19,287 nucleotides of DNA, from the NCBI GenBank assembly GCA_964580235.1, contig CAZOJY010000066.1, positions 1 through 19,287 on the forward strand, given 5' to 3'. Below, piece after piece: positions 7,412 through 15,185 of the stretch (its first letter is position 1; every line of letters starts with the position of its first letter). The notes beneath the pieces were generated by a model. That model was not told the DNA's origin. It saw only the letters and a list, made by a program, of their open reading frames with translations, and did not search any database. The stretch comes from G020348385 sp964580235 (GTDB lineage: Bacteria > Acidobacteriota > Aminicenantia > Aminicenantales > Aminicenantaceae). A program made the position numbers and the translations under genes.

Positions 7412-7441
7412 TATATACGCTATTATCAAGGTAGAGTTCAA
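7412..7441 (-). promoter_or_regulatory. Promoter-like pair for the aldo/keto reductase gene
   Basis: Read on the minus strand: TTGAAC (7441-7436), an 18-bp spacer, then TATATA (7417-7412). This leaves a leader of about 33 bases to the ATG at 7372. It lies back to back with the plus-strand promoter at 7454-7480. Confidence 0.45.
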
Positions 7442-7453
7442 CCATCCTTATTT

Positions 7454-7480
7454 TTGACTTTCCTAATTTTAATATATAAT
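7454..7480 (+). promoter_or_regulatory. Promoter-like pair for the serine hydrolase gene
   Basis: TTGACT (7454-7459) and a perfect TATAAT (7475-7480) are separated by 15 bp, shorter than ideal. The element is 46 bases upstream of the ATG at 7526. Its presence argues against the longer in-frame reading that would begin with the TTG at 7454. Confidence 0.45.
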
Positions 7481-7525
7481 TTGCATTCTGGATTATTCCG
7501 AGTTTACGATCAGAAGAGGACGGAT

Positions 7526-9205
7526 ATGAAAAACTTGCGAAAAATTTCACAAATCTTCTGGCTATTAATGTTTATAATCACATTAGGTGTATTAGCGGTT
7601 GCAGATCAAAAGACGGATAAAGTCGACAAGCTCTTCGAAAAATGGGATTCAACAGTATCCCCGGGAGCTTCGTTGGCCATTATTCAGGATGGAGAAATCA
7701 TCTACGAACGGGGCTACGGCATGGCCAACCTGGAGCACGACATCCCCAACACGCCTGAGACAGTTTTCCGCATCGGTTCCACGTCAAAGCAGTTCACGGC
7801 GGCCTGTATCGCTATCCTTTTCCTGCAAGGAAAACTGTCGCTGGATGACGATATCCGGAAATACCTGCCAGAGCTCCCTGCTTATGACAAACCAATCACC
7901 GTGAGACACTTGATTCATCACACCAGCGGTATCCGCGATTATCTTGGGCTGGCCTATCTGTCGGGAAAATCCAATGATGACTTTTACACACCAGAAGAAA
8001 CAGTGGCTATGATAGCAAGACAAAAAGGTTTGAACTTCACGCCGGGCGATGAGCATCTCTATTCCAATTCCGGCTACTTTTTGCTGGGTATCATCGTATC
8101 CCGTGTCAGCGGCAAATCTCTCGACGCTTTCGCACAGGAGCATATTTTTAAACCTCTGGGCATGAAAAGCACCCGTTATCACGACGACTACAAAAAAATC
8201 GTTAAAAAAAGAGCTGATGGGTATGCTGAAACCGAAGACGGATTCAAAATCCTCAACACAACGCTCAATCATGTGGGTGATGGAGGAGTCTTTACCACTG
8301 TCGAAGATCTTTATCTCTGGGACCAGGCCTTTTATAACCACAATCTGGGCAAAGAGCTTATGGACTTGATGCACCAGACTGGAGTGTTGAACAATGGAAA
8401 GAAACTGGAATATGCTTTCGGGCTCAATGTCGGCAAGTACAAAGGATTGAAGCTGGTTGCCCATGGAGGCGCCTTTGTAGGGTTCAGGGCCGACATGATC
8501 CGGTTTCCCGAAGAAAAATTCTCTGTTATCTGCCTTGCCAACCTGGCCAGCATAAATCCTTCCAAGCTGTGCCGGCAGATTTCGGATATCTGCCTGGCCG
8601 ATAAAATCACAGAAGAAAAAGCTCCTGAGGGGGCGGCTGAGCCAATGATTCCCGTTACCCTTACACAGGACGAGCTGAAAAATAAGATTGGCAAATACAC
8701 CGACGAAGAGGAAGCCTTTATTGCAGATATATCGATTAAAAACGGCAGACTCATTGTGGAGGCCAGAGGCATGTTGTTTTCCCTGATTCCCATCTCAAAG
8801 TCCAAGTTCATCTCTAAGGATGCTCCTATGGAAATCACGGTCGAGTTTTTCCCGCCAGACGGCAAAGCTATGGGTGCTAGCATGACAATCGGCGGAGACA
8901 AAAAGATTCCGCTTGCAAAAATCCCTGAGATTGCTCCTCTGACAACGCATCAGCTTAAAGCATACGCAGGCACTTATTATAACGATGAGCTTCCGGCAAG
9001 CTACATACTCGTTATTGAAAAAGGGAAACTGCTTTTCAAACACAGAAACGCGCCCGAAGAATCCCTCAAGCTCATCGACAAGGATAAATTTATATCAGGT
9101 TACGGGAAAGTGGAATTTATAAGGGGAAAACGCAAAAAACTCACAGGCTTTTATCTGGATGCCGGCCGGGTCCGCATCCAGTTCACGAAGAAATGGGATA
9201 TGTAG
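7526..9205 (+). CDS. Exported serine hydrolase of the beta-lactamase / S12 peptidase type
   Basis: The ATG at 7526 has GAGG six bases upstream and gives 559 residues; the longer TTG start at 7454 overlaps the promoter. Residues 1-26 are a signal peptide or membrane anchor (FWLLMFIITLGVLAVA). The penicillin-recognising fold spans about 35-380, with nucleophile motif S85-T-S-K88, Y179-S-N181 and H313-G-G. The segments HHTSGIRDY and YSNSGYFLLG are typical of family S12 (D,D-carboxypeptidase, D-aminopeptidase, class C beta-lactamase and esterase relatives). About residues 400-559 form one or two beta-rich C-terminal domains of the kind often attached to these hydrolases. The substrate could be peptidoglycan peptides, D-amino-acid peptides or esters; the sequence does not decide. 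It is transcribed alone, divergent from the aldo/keto reductase. Confidence 0.9.
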   Translation: MKNLRKISQIFWLLMFIITLGVLAVADQKTDKVDKLFEKWDSTVSPGASLAIIQDGEIIYERGYGMANLEHDIPNTPETVFRIGSTSKQFTAACIAILFLQGKLSLDDDIRKYLPELPAYDKPITVRHLIHHTSGIRDYLGLAYLSGKSNDDFYTPEETVAMIARQKGLNFTPGDEHLYSNSGYFLLGIIVSRVSGKSLDAFAQEHIFKPLGMKSTRYHDDYKKIVKKRADGYAETEDGFKILNTTLNHVGDGGVFTTVEDLYLWDQAFYNHNLGKELMDLMHQTGVLNNGKKLEYAFGLNVGKYKGLKLVAHGGAFVGFRADMIRFPEEKFSVICLANLASINPSKLCRQISDICLADKITEEKAPEGAAEPMIPVTLTQDELKNKIGKYTDEEEAFIADISIKNGRLIVEARGMLFSLIPISKSKFISKDAPMEITVEFFPPDGKAMGASMTIGGDKKIPLAKIPEIAPLTTHQLKAYAGTYYNDELPASYILVIEKGKLLFKHRNAPEESLKLIDKDKFISGYGKVEFIRGKRKKLTGFYLDAGRVRIQFTKKWDM

Positions 9206-9210
9206 GATAT

Positions 9211-9232
9211 AGGATCATCAATTAATGATCCT
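9211..9232 (+). terminator. Stem-loop after the serine hydrolase gene
   Basis: AGGATCAT (9211-9218) pairs perfectly with ATGATCCT (9225-9232) around a six-base loop, starting five bases after the stop codon. The following sequence is T-rich but has no clean U-run, so it may be a weak or bidirectional terminator. Confidence 0.35.
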
Positions 9233-9258
9233 CATTGATTGCCAATTTCTTTTCTAAA

Positions 9259-9691
9259 CTATTTTAGATTTTTTGCGGCTTCCAAAAGATGTTTCTTGTG
9301 AAGGCTCTTCCAATCGATGCTGTCAAATGTCTTTCTATCTATTTCAAAAGAGAGCGTCGGTTTCCAACCGTAATTCCCGTATGCGTCTGTAGAAGGGCCA
9401 AAAATGGTGAGCTGGAGGTTTCCTGTGTTTTCATCGCTTTCAAAAAGCTTTTTTATTTTAGAAGTCAAATCCTCCCCAAGCTCTTCTTCGTAACACAATT
9501 TGGCGGCTCATATTCAACAGAGATGACACAACTGTCTTCGATTTTATCGGGTCTTCCAAAATTTTCCGGACCAATTTTGGGGAATTAAGAAGAGTTTCTT
9601 TTTTCTTGCATGCATCGAACAGAAAAAGATAAAAAAATGTGCTAACAACGATTATTATTACTGGAATTATTTTGATTGCCATCTTTTTCAT
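9259..9691 (-). pseudogene. Small lipoprotein gene with two frameshifts
   Basis: No single frame covers this region, but three frames join into one sensible protein of about 143 residues. It starts MKKMAIKIIPVIIIVV and has a lipobox-like FDAC (C28). The first frame runs to LLNSPK; the frame then changes at the C4/A4 run (plus-strand 9575-9582) to give IGPENFGRPDKIEDSC and VISVEYEPPNC. A second change at a duplicated dinucleotide (9493-9497) gives CYEEELGEDLTSKIKKLFE and continues to the stop. The C-terminal part ends with WKSLHKKHLLEAAKNLK. I do not recognise the family. The joins sit at a homopolymer and a GT repeat, so either genuine slippage mutations or sequencing errors could explain them. 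An ATG at 9682 is an alternative start. Confidence 0.65.
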
Positions 9692-9791
9692 TCCCTTCTC
9701 ATCTTGAAAATAACAAAGTAAAATTTGCTAAGTCAAACAAGTGTAAACTAAATGTCTGCCGTTGTCAGAATATCTACAATTTTTTGTGGAT

Positions 9792-10067
9792 TTATCTCTT
9801 AAGGTATCTTTTAATCTCGTCATGAGTGCCTGCCAAAATAAATTCCAAATGATCGGCTCTCCATCGAAATAGAATTCTTAACTTCAATCCTTTCAGGATT
9901 TCCCAGAAGTTTTTCCTCAAATTTTTAAGTCTCATTCCGGCTGATAGATCTTGTTCCCCAGAAAGAATATCAATCAGGGCGATACATAGTTCTTTGATTT
10001 CCTGTTTCGTCTCTGGATTGAGCGACTTAACTGATCTATCAAAAGAGGTTTTAAATTCATAATTCAT
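9792..10067 (-). CDS. RelE/ParE-family toxin
   Basis: A 91-residue basic protein with the RelE-type core: a helical N-terminus (FDRSVKSLNPETKQEIKEL), then RLKNLRKNFWEILKGLKLRI, LFRWRADHLEFILAGTHDEI and KRYLK. The block G-x-x-x-R-I-L-F followed by D..EF...GTHDEIKRYL is the family signature. RelE toxins are usually ribosome-dependent mRNA interferases. The start codon overlaps the stop of the upstream antitoxin gene in an ATGA (10064-10067), the classic coupled arrangement with the antitoxin first. The protein looks full length and undamaged, although both flanking genes are decayed. Confidence 0.85.
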   Translation of the reverse strand: MNYEFKTSFDRSVKSLNPETKQEIKELCIALIDILSGEQDLSAGMRLKNLRKNFWEILKGLKLRILFRWRADHLEFILAGTHDEIKRYLKR

Positions 10068-10327
10068 AAGGATTTTAGGTGCTTTTTTGCAGCACGGGAA
10101 GTTTTATAGACCTTTCCCTCTTCAGCGATTAGCTGCTCGATCTTTTTCCATTCTTTTGCTGTGTAAACAGGTTTCTCGATTATTTCACATGGAGATAGCA
10201 TGACACCCCTGCCAGTGACTTTGAACATAACTGTCACCCCAGGTTTTAGCTTGAGTATTTTTCTTATTGTCGAGGGAATGGTTACTTGTCCTTTGGAAGT
10301 AACTTTCGCTGTTTCCATGTAGCTCAT
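10064..10327 (-). CDS. AbrB/MazE-type antitoxin
   Basis: This 87-residue protein has a SpoVT-AbrB DNA-binding domain at its N-terminus (METAKVTSKGQVTIPSTIRK, then LKLKPGVTVMFKVTGRGVML). A helical, charged C-terminal tail (about 55-87) would wrap the toxin. The ATG at 10327 has AAGGAA upstream; the internal ATG at residue 4 has none. As in other type II systems it probably both neutralises the RelE-type partner and represses its own promoter. An AbrB-fold antitoxin with a RelE-fold toxin is a less common pairing than MazE with MazF or RelB with RelE. Confidence 0.87.
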   Translation of the reverse strand: MSYMETAKVTSKGQVTIPSTIRKILKLKPGVTVMFKVTGRGVMLSPCEIIEKPVYTAKEWKKIEQLIAEEGKVYKTSRAAKKHLKSL

Positions 10328-10334
10328 AGCGGTT

Positions 10335-10358
10335 CCTTGATACCTTGAATCCTTACAT
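10335..10358 (-). promoter_or_regulatory. Tandem 8-bp repeats in the antitoxin leader, possible autorepressor site
   Basis: On the plus strand three contiguous octamers start with CCTT: CCTTGATA, CCTTGAAT and CCTTACAT (10335, 10343, 10351). They lie just downstream of the expected transcription start, and the first overlaps the antitoxin ribosome site. Phased repeats here suit binding by the AbrB-type antitoxin; this is inference. Confidence 0.4.
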
Positions 10359-10370
10359 TCTTACTTTGAT

Positions 10371-10399
10371 AATATAAATCTTGTAGGGAAGCTTGTCAA
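10371..10399 (-). promoter_or_regulatory. Strong sigma-70-type promoter of the toxin-antitoxin operon
   Basis: Read on the minus strand: consensus TTGACA (10399-10394), a 17-bp spacer, then TATATT (10376-10371). The predicted transcript starts near 10364, about 37 bases upstream of the antitoxin ATG. It is the best promoter match in the window. Confidence 0.65.
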
Positions 10400-10480
10400 G
10401 ATTGAAATCTCAGTTTTTTATTTTAGAAAAGCTTTTTCGGGTGTCATCGACTCCGGGAGTGGATAGGATTGGTGCCCTTG

Positions 10481-11291
10481 TTATCCCTTTGGCTTTATTA
10501 ATTCTTTAAACTGAGGATAATCCTGCAGGGATTCCAAGTTCATGTCATTGTGAAGATAAGCACCATACTTCCTGCCCTGGCTAAAGGCTTCAGTTAGAAG
10601 TGTCACCGCTTGCTGTTTATCACTGAGAAGCGAGGCTATGCAGGCACGCCAGTAGGTATGTTCGCCGAATAAATAAGGACGCTCAATATTTTTCAATTCC
10701 TCAGAGATCTTTTGGGCTCTCTTCTTCTCACCTCTTCTTACGGCCAAAATACCAAGATAACCCTTATATTCTACATTGTCCGGATTCTCTGCGGCCAGCT
10801 TTTCAAATAAAATAAGAGATTCTTCCCATTTTTCGGCTAGATAGAGTGCCCGAGCAAAATTATATCTATGATTCTCGGAATCTTCTTTCTTGGATATCTG
10901 ACTCCGATTCCACTCGACAGCTCGCTGAGCTATTTCTTGGTAAGCTTCCAAATGCCCGCGGGCACGAAGTTCAAGGGCAGTCTCATACATGATATCGCCT
11001 GGCGTTCCTCCTGATGACACTATAGTCAGGCTTTCTTCAATGGCCTTCTGTAAATGTCAAGGACTTTTCCCATCACTGTGGTAAGGACTTTCCCCATGCC
11101 CCCTTTACCCAGTTCTTCGATGATCTCGTATCTATTGGCAAAAGTGGTTCCTCGGGTCAACTCTTCCTTTGAGCTTCAATTGTTTGAGTGACTTCAGCCT
11201 GACCGGGTGAGGGGAGAGGAGTTGCGCATTCCTTACAAAATTTAGAATCGGAAGGATTTTCGGTCTGACATTTTGGGCATTTATTGATCAT
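10481..11291 (-). pseudogene. Remnant of a zinc-ribbon / Ser-Thr protein kinase / TPR gene
   Basis: Pieces of one gene lie in order but broken. From the ATG at 11291 a zinc ribbon is read (MINKCPKCQT, then KFCKECATPL), ending at a TGA at 11157-11159. One base less in the A-run at 11168-11170 explains the break: the next frame continues EELTRGTTFANRYEIIEEL and the kinase glycine loop GKGGMGKV. Instead of the rest of the kinase the frame soon ends, and a third frame carries the C-terminal part from about 11050 to 10481: KAIEESLTIVSSGGTPGDIM, TPR helices (NFARALYLAEKWEESLILF) and the ending YPQFKELIKPKG. Most of the kinase domain is missing, so no kinase activity is possible. The TPR part (10481-11020, GTG start) could still be translated as a 179-residue protein. 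Intact relatives are common TPR kinases in Acidobacteriota-like genomes (family knowledge). Confidence 0.75.
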
Positions 11292-11486
11292 AGCTGTTTT
11301 CTTATTTTCCTAAACCCAGTCAGCAAAAGAATATCAAGGAAATAGGGGAGGAGTCAAATCAGTGGACTTTTTTTATTATTTTGTGATTAATGAGAATCTT
11401 GAATTAGTCAAATCGTCTTTATATTGAAAGCTGGCTTAACATCAAAACATAGTCTGATATGTTTTTGTTTCAGAGCTTTTGATGTG

Positions 11487-11515
11487 TTGACAGCCGGAGA
11501 TTTTAAATTGAGAAT
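11487..11515 (+). promoter_or_regulatory. Possible promoter of the first CHAT gene
   Basis: A consensus TTGACA (11487-11492) with a 17-bp spacer precedes GAGAAT (11510-11515), a weak -10. It would leave a very short leader (about 13 bases) before the ATG at 11535. A 9-bp direct repeat AGTCAAATC lies further upstream (11352-11360 and 11406-11414). If the TTG at 11424 were the true start, this promoter would lie inside the gene. Confidence 0.3.
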
Positions 11516-11534
11516 ATTGAAAACCGGTACGTTT

Positions 11535-14480
11535 ATGGATAACTTAACTAATCCTCTTTTAAAAAAAATTTCCCCTTTTCTGATTATATTGATTTTTTCT
11601 ATTACATCTCTTACATTTTCGGACCTCGCATTTCAAGAAGATGAGGATGTCCGGAGAATGTTTAGGACCTCCTTTGATTCTGCCGAGTTGTTTATAAAAA
11701 AAGGAAAGTATCAAAAAGCAATTGGAAAGTTCGAGGAAGCCTTGGGTTTGGCGGAAAAGCATGGTTATATTGAGGAAAGAATCCTGTGTTATATGCGATT
11801 GGGATTGCTTTACTGGAATACTGGAGAGTTAAAAGAATCCACAAGGCAATATAAAAAAGCGCTTTCGTTTGCGGAGACTCATGATAATAAAAAATATACG
11901 CAAGAATGTCGAAAATCAATTGAAATATATCAATATTATTCTGATGGAAAAGAATTTAGATCATCTGGAAATTATAAAAAGTCTATTGAGAGTTTTGAAA
12001 AAGCAATTGAATTATCAAAGGAAATTGGAAGTAAAGCCCATGAAGTGAAATGCTTGCGCCAGCTGAGTATAAACTATCTAGACACTAATAGTTATAAAGA
12101 TTTCTTTAAGTTAAACCAGAGTGCTCTTAAACTATCTCTGGGTCTAAATAACTGGAGAGAGGAATTTAGGTGTTTAAACAATATTGGAGTTTATCAAAGA
12201 AAAGCTGGAAATTACTCTAGGGCTTTAAGTTGCTACGAGGAAGCTTTCAGAGTTGCTAGAGAAATGGACAACAAGGAAGAGAAATCTGTAATTTTAAACA
12301 ATATTGGAAATATTTATAAAGATATTGGAAATTATGAAAGATCGTTTGAGTATCTGTTCCGTGCTCTGAGAATAGATAAACAGCTTGGGATTAAAACCAA
12401 CATAGCGATTGATTTATTAAATATAGGAGAAATATACCGAACGAGAGGGCATCTCAGGAATAATGAAGATGATTATAAAAATGCATTAAATAGTTTTGAT
12501 GAATGCTTAAAATTAATTGAAGAAAGGAAAAATATAAATATAGATTTGAACCTGATAAATATAGTTAGAGTAAGAATTCTAAACAATATCGGAACTGTTC
12601 ACTTACATCTCATGAATTATGATACTGCTCTCGATATTTTTAGAAGAGGATATGACAAAGCCTTTGAAACTTATGATCTTGAAGCTATGAGTATGATTTC
12701 ATGTAACATGGGAGTAGCTTATTTGGGTAAAGCAGAATATAGAAGAGCCACAAAACAATATACTAAAGCTATTATCATCGCAAAAAAAACAAAAGCAGCA
12801 CATATTCTTTGGGAAGCATATTTTGGACTGGCAAAGTGTTATGAAAAAACCAACGATTTTCAAAAGGCCGTGGAAAACTATGAAAATTCGATAATCGAAA
12901 TAGATAATATTAGAAGCCGTATTGTAATAGATAGCTTCAAAGCAGGATTTGTTAGGGACAAGTTATATGTCTATGAATCTTTAATAAACCTTCTTTTTAA
13001 ATCAAATAAAAAACCATCGGATAACAAAGAAAGAATATTCAACATAATTGAAAAAGCTAAAGCCAGGGCATTTTTAGAAAGTGTTGGGGAATCTCAATTT
13101 AATATAAGGGAAAAATTAAGTTCTGATTTGAGGCAGAGAGAAATCGAGATTACAGATGAAATTACTACAATTCTTCATCAACTTTCAGGTTCAGGTCTTT
13201 CAGAAGAAAAAAGGAATAAAATTCTTGAAAAATATAATCAAATTGAAAATGAATACATGCTTTTGATTTCAAAAATGAGAACTGAAATACCCGAAGTTGC
13301 AAATATGATTCACCCTGAGCCATGCCATCTCGACCAGGTTCAACAACAGCTGTTAGATGAAAAAACTGCAGTGATCGAGTATTTTCTCGGAGAGAAACAA
13401 TCTTATCTTTTTATAGTGAAAAAAAATGACTCATATTTGTATCTTTTGCCAACCAGAAGTGAAATCAAAAGATCAATAAAAGGTTTTATAAAGGAGGTCT
13501 CTGATCCTCCTGATGGAAATTTCAGAGGATTTCTTGCCGGTCAAAGACTTTACAAAGAGCTTCTTTTACCTATTGAAAAAATTCTCCCAAAGTCAATCGA
13601 ACATCTTATTATTGTTCCAGACGGGTTTCTATATTTTTTGCCATTTGAGGCTCTCCTTCGATGTTCAAATGATCAGAGTTCGGATAGTACCTTTTTGATT
13701 GAAAAGTATAGAATTTCATATGCGCCCTCCTGCTCTTCCTTGTTGTTTTTAAGAAAAAAAGGAGGAAAAAAGAAATATTCCAAGTCTCTTCTTGCAATAG
13801 GCAATCCAAGTTATAATTTAGATGGATTTAATTTAAATGAGCATAAAAGTCCTTCTCATATATTAAAAGATATATACAATAATAAGGGATACGATTTTTC
13901 CTCTCTCCCTTATAGCAAAAGAGAAGTTAAAAAAATATCCAAATTTTTCCCAAAAGATAAACAAGATATTTATTTAGGAAAACAAGCCAGGGAAGAAATT
14001 ATTAAAAGGACTTCGCTTGAAGATTATCAGATTATTCATTTTGCTTGTCACAGTCTGCTTGATGAAAGGTTCCCTTTCCGATCTGCTTTAGTGTTAGCTA
14101 TCGATAATAAATCTGAAGAAGATGGTTTTTTGTTGGTTCGTGAAATTTATAATCTTAGATTATCAGCTGATATGATTGTTCTATCTGCATGCCAAACAGG
14201 TAAAGGAAAGCTCGAAAATATTGAGGGAGTTTTGGGCCTGCCACGAATATTTTTCTATTGTGGGGCTCGATCAGTTGTGTCTTCATTGTGGAGAATCAAT
14301 GATAAATCCACAACAAAATTTATGTCTTATTTCTATAAATATCTCTCGGGAGGAAACAGCAAATCACAGGCTTTGCGCTTGGCAAAGATAAAAATGTTGA
14401 GAACCAAATATTCTCACCCATTCTACTGGTCTTCCTTTGTTTTATATGGAGAGAGTTCCCCACTGCAGGGGATTAAATAG
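11535..14480 (+). CDS. Secreted TPR-CHAT protease, first copy
   Basis: The ATG at 11535 gives 981 residues and places a signal peptide at the N-terminus (ISPFLIILIFSITSLTFSDLAFQ); a TTG at 11424 is an unlikely longer start. About residues 40-455 are tandem TPR helices (GNYSRALSCYEEAFRVARE and NNIGNIYKDIGNYERSFEYL are clear units). A coiled-coil-like linker follows, then a CHAT domain at about 600-975. The CHAT dyad is intact: H839 in HFACHS and C886 in LSACQTG, with the usual IIVPDGFLYFLPFEALL upstream and HPFYWSSFVLYG downstream. CHAT proteins are caspase-like cysteine proteases (clan CD) that cleave specific protein partners bound through the TPRs. Unlike its paralogue at 17304-19287 it has no C-terminal membrane helix. 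It is convergent with the anti-sigma gene, 18 bp apart. It is markedly AT-rich compared with genes left of 9.2 kb. Confidence 0.9.
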   Translation: MDNLTNPLLKKISPFLIILIFSITSLTFSDLAFQEDEDVRRMFRTSFDSAELFIKKGKYQKAIGKFEEALGLAEKHGYIEERILCYMRLGLLYWNTGELKESTRQYKKALSFAETHDNKKYTQECRKSIEIYQYYSDGKEFRSSGNYKKSIESFEKAIELSKEIGSKAHEVKCLRQLSINYLDTNSYKDFFKLNQSALKLSLGLNNWREEFRCLNNIGVYQRKAGNYSRALSCYEEAFRVAREMDNKEEKSVILNNIGNIYKDIGNYERSFEYLFRALRIDKQLGIKTNIAIDLLNIGEIYRTRGHLRNNEDDYKNALNSFDECLKLIEERKNINIDLNLINIVRVRILNNIGTVHLHLMNYDTALDIFRRGYDKAFETYDLEAMSMISCNMGVAYLGKAEYRRATKQYTKAIIIAKKTKAAHILWEAYFGLAKCYEKTNDFQKAVENYENSIIEIDNIRSRIVIDSFKAGFVRDKLYVYESLINLLFKSNKKPSDNKERIFNIIEKAKARAFLESVGESQFNIREKLSSDLRQREIEITDEITTILHQLSGSGLSEEKRNKILEKYNQIENEYMLLISKMRTEIPEVANMIHPEPCHLDQVQQQLLDEKTAVIEYFLGEKQSYLFIVKKNDSYLYLLPTRSEIKRSIKGFIKEVSDPPDGNFRGFLAGQRLYKELLLPIEKILPKSIEHLIIVPDGFLYFLPFEALLRCSNDQSSDSTFLIEKYRISYAPSCSSLLFLRKKGGKKKYSKSLLAIGNPSYNLDGFNLNEHKSPSHILKDIYNNKGYDFSSLPYSKREVKKISKFFPKDKQDIYLGKQAREEIIKRTSLEDYQIIHFACHSLLDERFPFRSALVLAIDNKSEEDGFLLVREIYNLRLSADMIVLSACQTGKGKLENIEGVLGLPRIFFYCGARSVVSSLWRINDKSTTKFMSYFYKYLSGGNSKSQALRLAKIKMLRTKYSHPFYWSSFVLYGESSPLQGIK

Positions 14481-14498
14481 AAAAAATTTCAGTATAAA

Positions 14499-15185
14499 TT
14501 ATTCAGTGATAAGAATTTCTTTCAATTGTGATTCCAATTTTCTCCCATTTGGGAAAAATGCCGATATCATCCAAAAATAGGTTTTATTTTCTTCCAATCG
14601 AGAAGAAATATCTTTTGATAATGTGAAATTATTTTCAAATATTCTGTTACTTCTCCAGATTTGATACAACGTCTCATCATAAAGTTCAAAGGTATAATAT
14701 TCTGAATCTTTTATTTCTTCCCATCGAAATGATAAAGAAGATTTAGGGATGCTTTTTTTCTGAGGCAGCAAAAGACCAATCTGTGTTAGAGCTGAAGCTC
14801 GGTATTTTGAACTTTCATATTCGCTTGAAATAATAAAGATTGTGATAAATATGCACAAAACAGAAATTCCTGCTATTACAAATGCATATTTCCAAGAAAA
14901 TCGCGAGGCCAAAACCTTTGTTTTTTTTGTATCAAAAAACTCTTTTGCAAGTTGATTCATCTCTCGCTCATATCTGAGAGATTTTAAGATGAATTCGAAT
15001 TCATAAGCACAATGACAGCAATTTGTTATATGGTCAATGATTGCATCTTTCTTTTTTCCGGATTTTTTTGTCCGAAACAATCGAAGTAATTCTTTGGGAG
15101 AAGGACATCCCTTTCTCGAGTTTGGAATATTTTTGTTTATATTTGATATAAATATTTGACGAAGGTTGTTATTATTTAATCTCAT
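14499..15185 (-). CDS. Membrane zinc-finger anti-sigma factor
   Basis: The ATG at 15185 (AAGG upstream) gives 228 residues; TTG 15191 is an alternative. It overlaps the end of the sigma gene by 14 bases, implying coupled synthesis. The cytoplasmic part carries a ZAS-type zinc motif, C27 with H52-x3-C56-x2-C59 (GCPSPKELLRLF and DHITNCCHC), the fold that holds ECF sigma factors inactive. One membrane helix spans about 100-121. Outside is a domain of about 105 residues with strand-like segments (SLSFRWEEIKDSEYYTFELY, then LEENKTYFWMISAFFPNGRK), resembling an immunoglobulin or fibronectin-type sandwich. Expected role: membrane anti-sigma that releases the sigma factor after an external signal, usually through proteolysis. 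What it senses is unknown. Confidence 0.8.
   Translation of the reverse strand: MRLNNNNLRQIFISNINKNIPNSRKGCPSPKELLRLFRTKKSGKKKDAIIDHITNCCHCAYEFEFILKSLRYEREMNQLAKEFFDTKKTKVLASRFSWKYAFVIAGISVLCIFITIFIISSEYESSKYRASALTQIGLLLPQKKSIPKSSLSFRWEEIKDSEYYTFELYDETLYQIWRSNRIFENNFTLSKDISSRLEENKTYFWMISAFFPNGRKLESQLKEILITE

Noticed and set aside
7784..8464. Minus-strand frame of 226 codons
   Set aside because: Antisense to the serine hydrolase, whose catalytic motifs are all in the plus frame.
10481..11020. Stand-alone 179-residue TPR protein
   Set aside because: The same reading frame continues protein-like sequence upstream of the GTG, and the zinc ribbon and kinase loop of the same gene family lie just before it, so it is better read as the 3-prime part of a broken gene.
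11424..11534. TTG-initiated N-terminal extension of the first CHAT protein
   Set aside because: It would bury the signal peptide, lacks a ribosome site and overlaps a consensus TTGACA.
14457..14472. Stem TCCCC/GGGGA at the end of the first CHAT gene as terminator
   Set aside because: The stem is only 5 bp, lies inside the coding region and is followed by A-rich, not T-rich, sequence.
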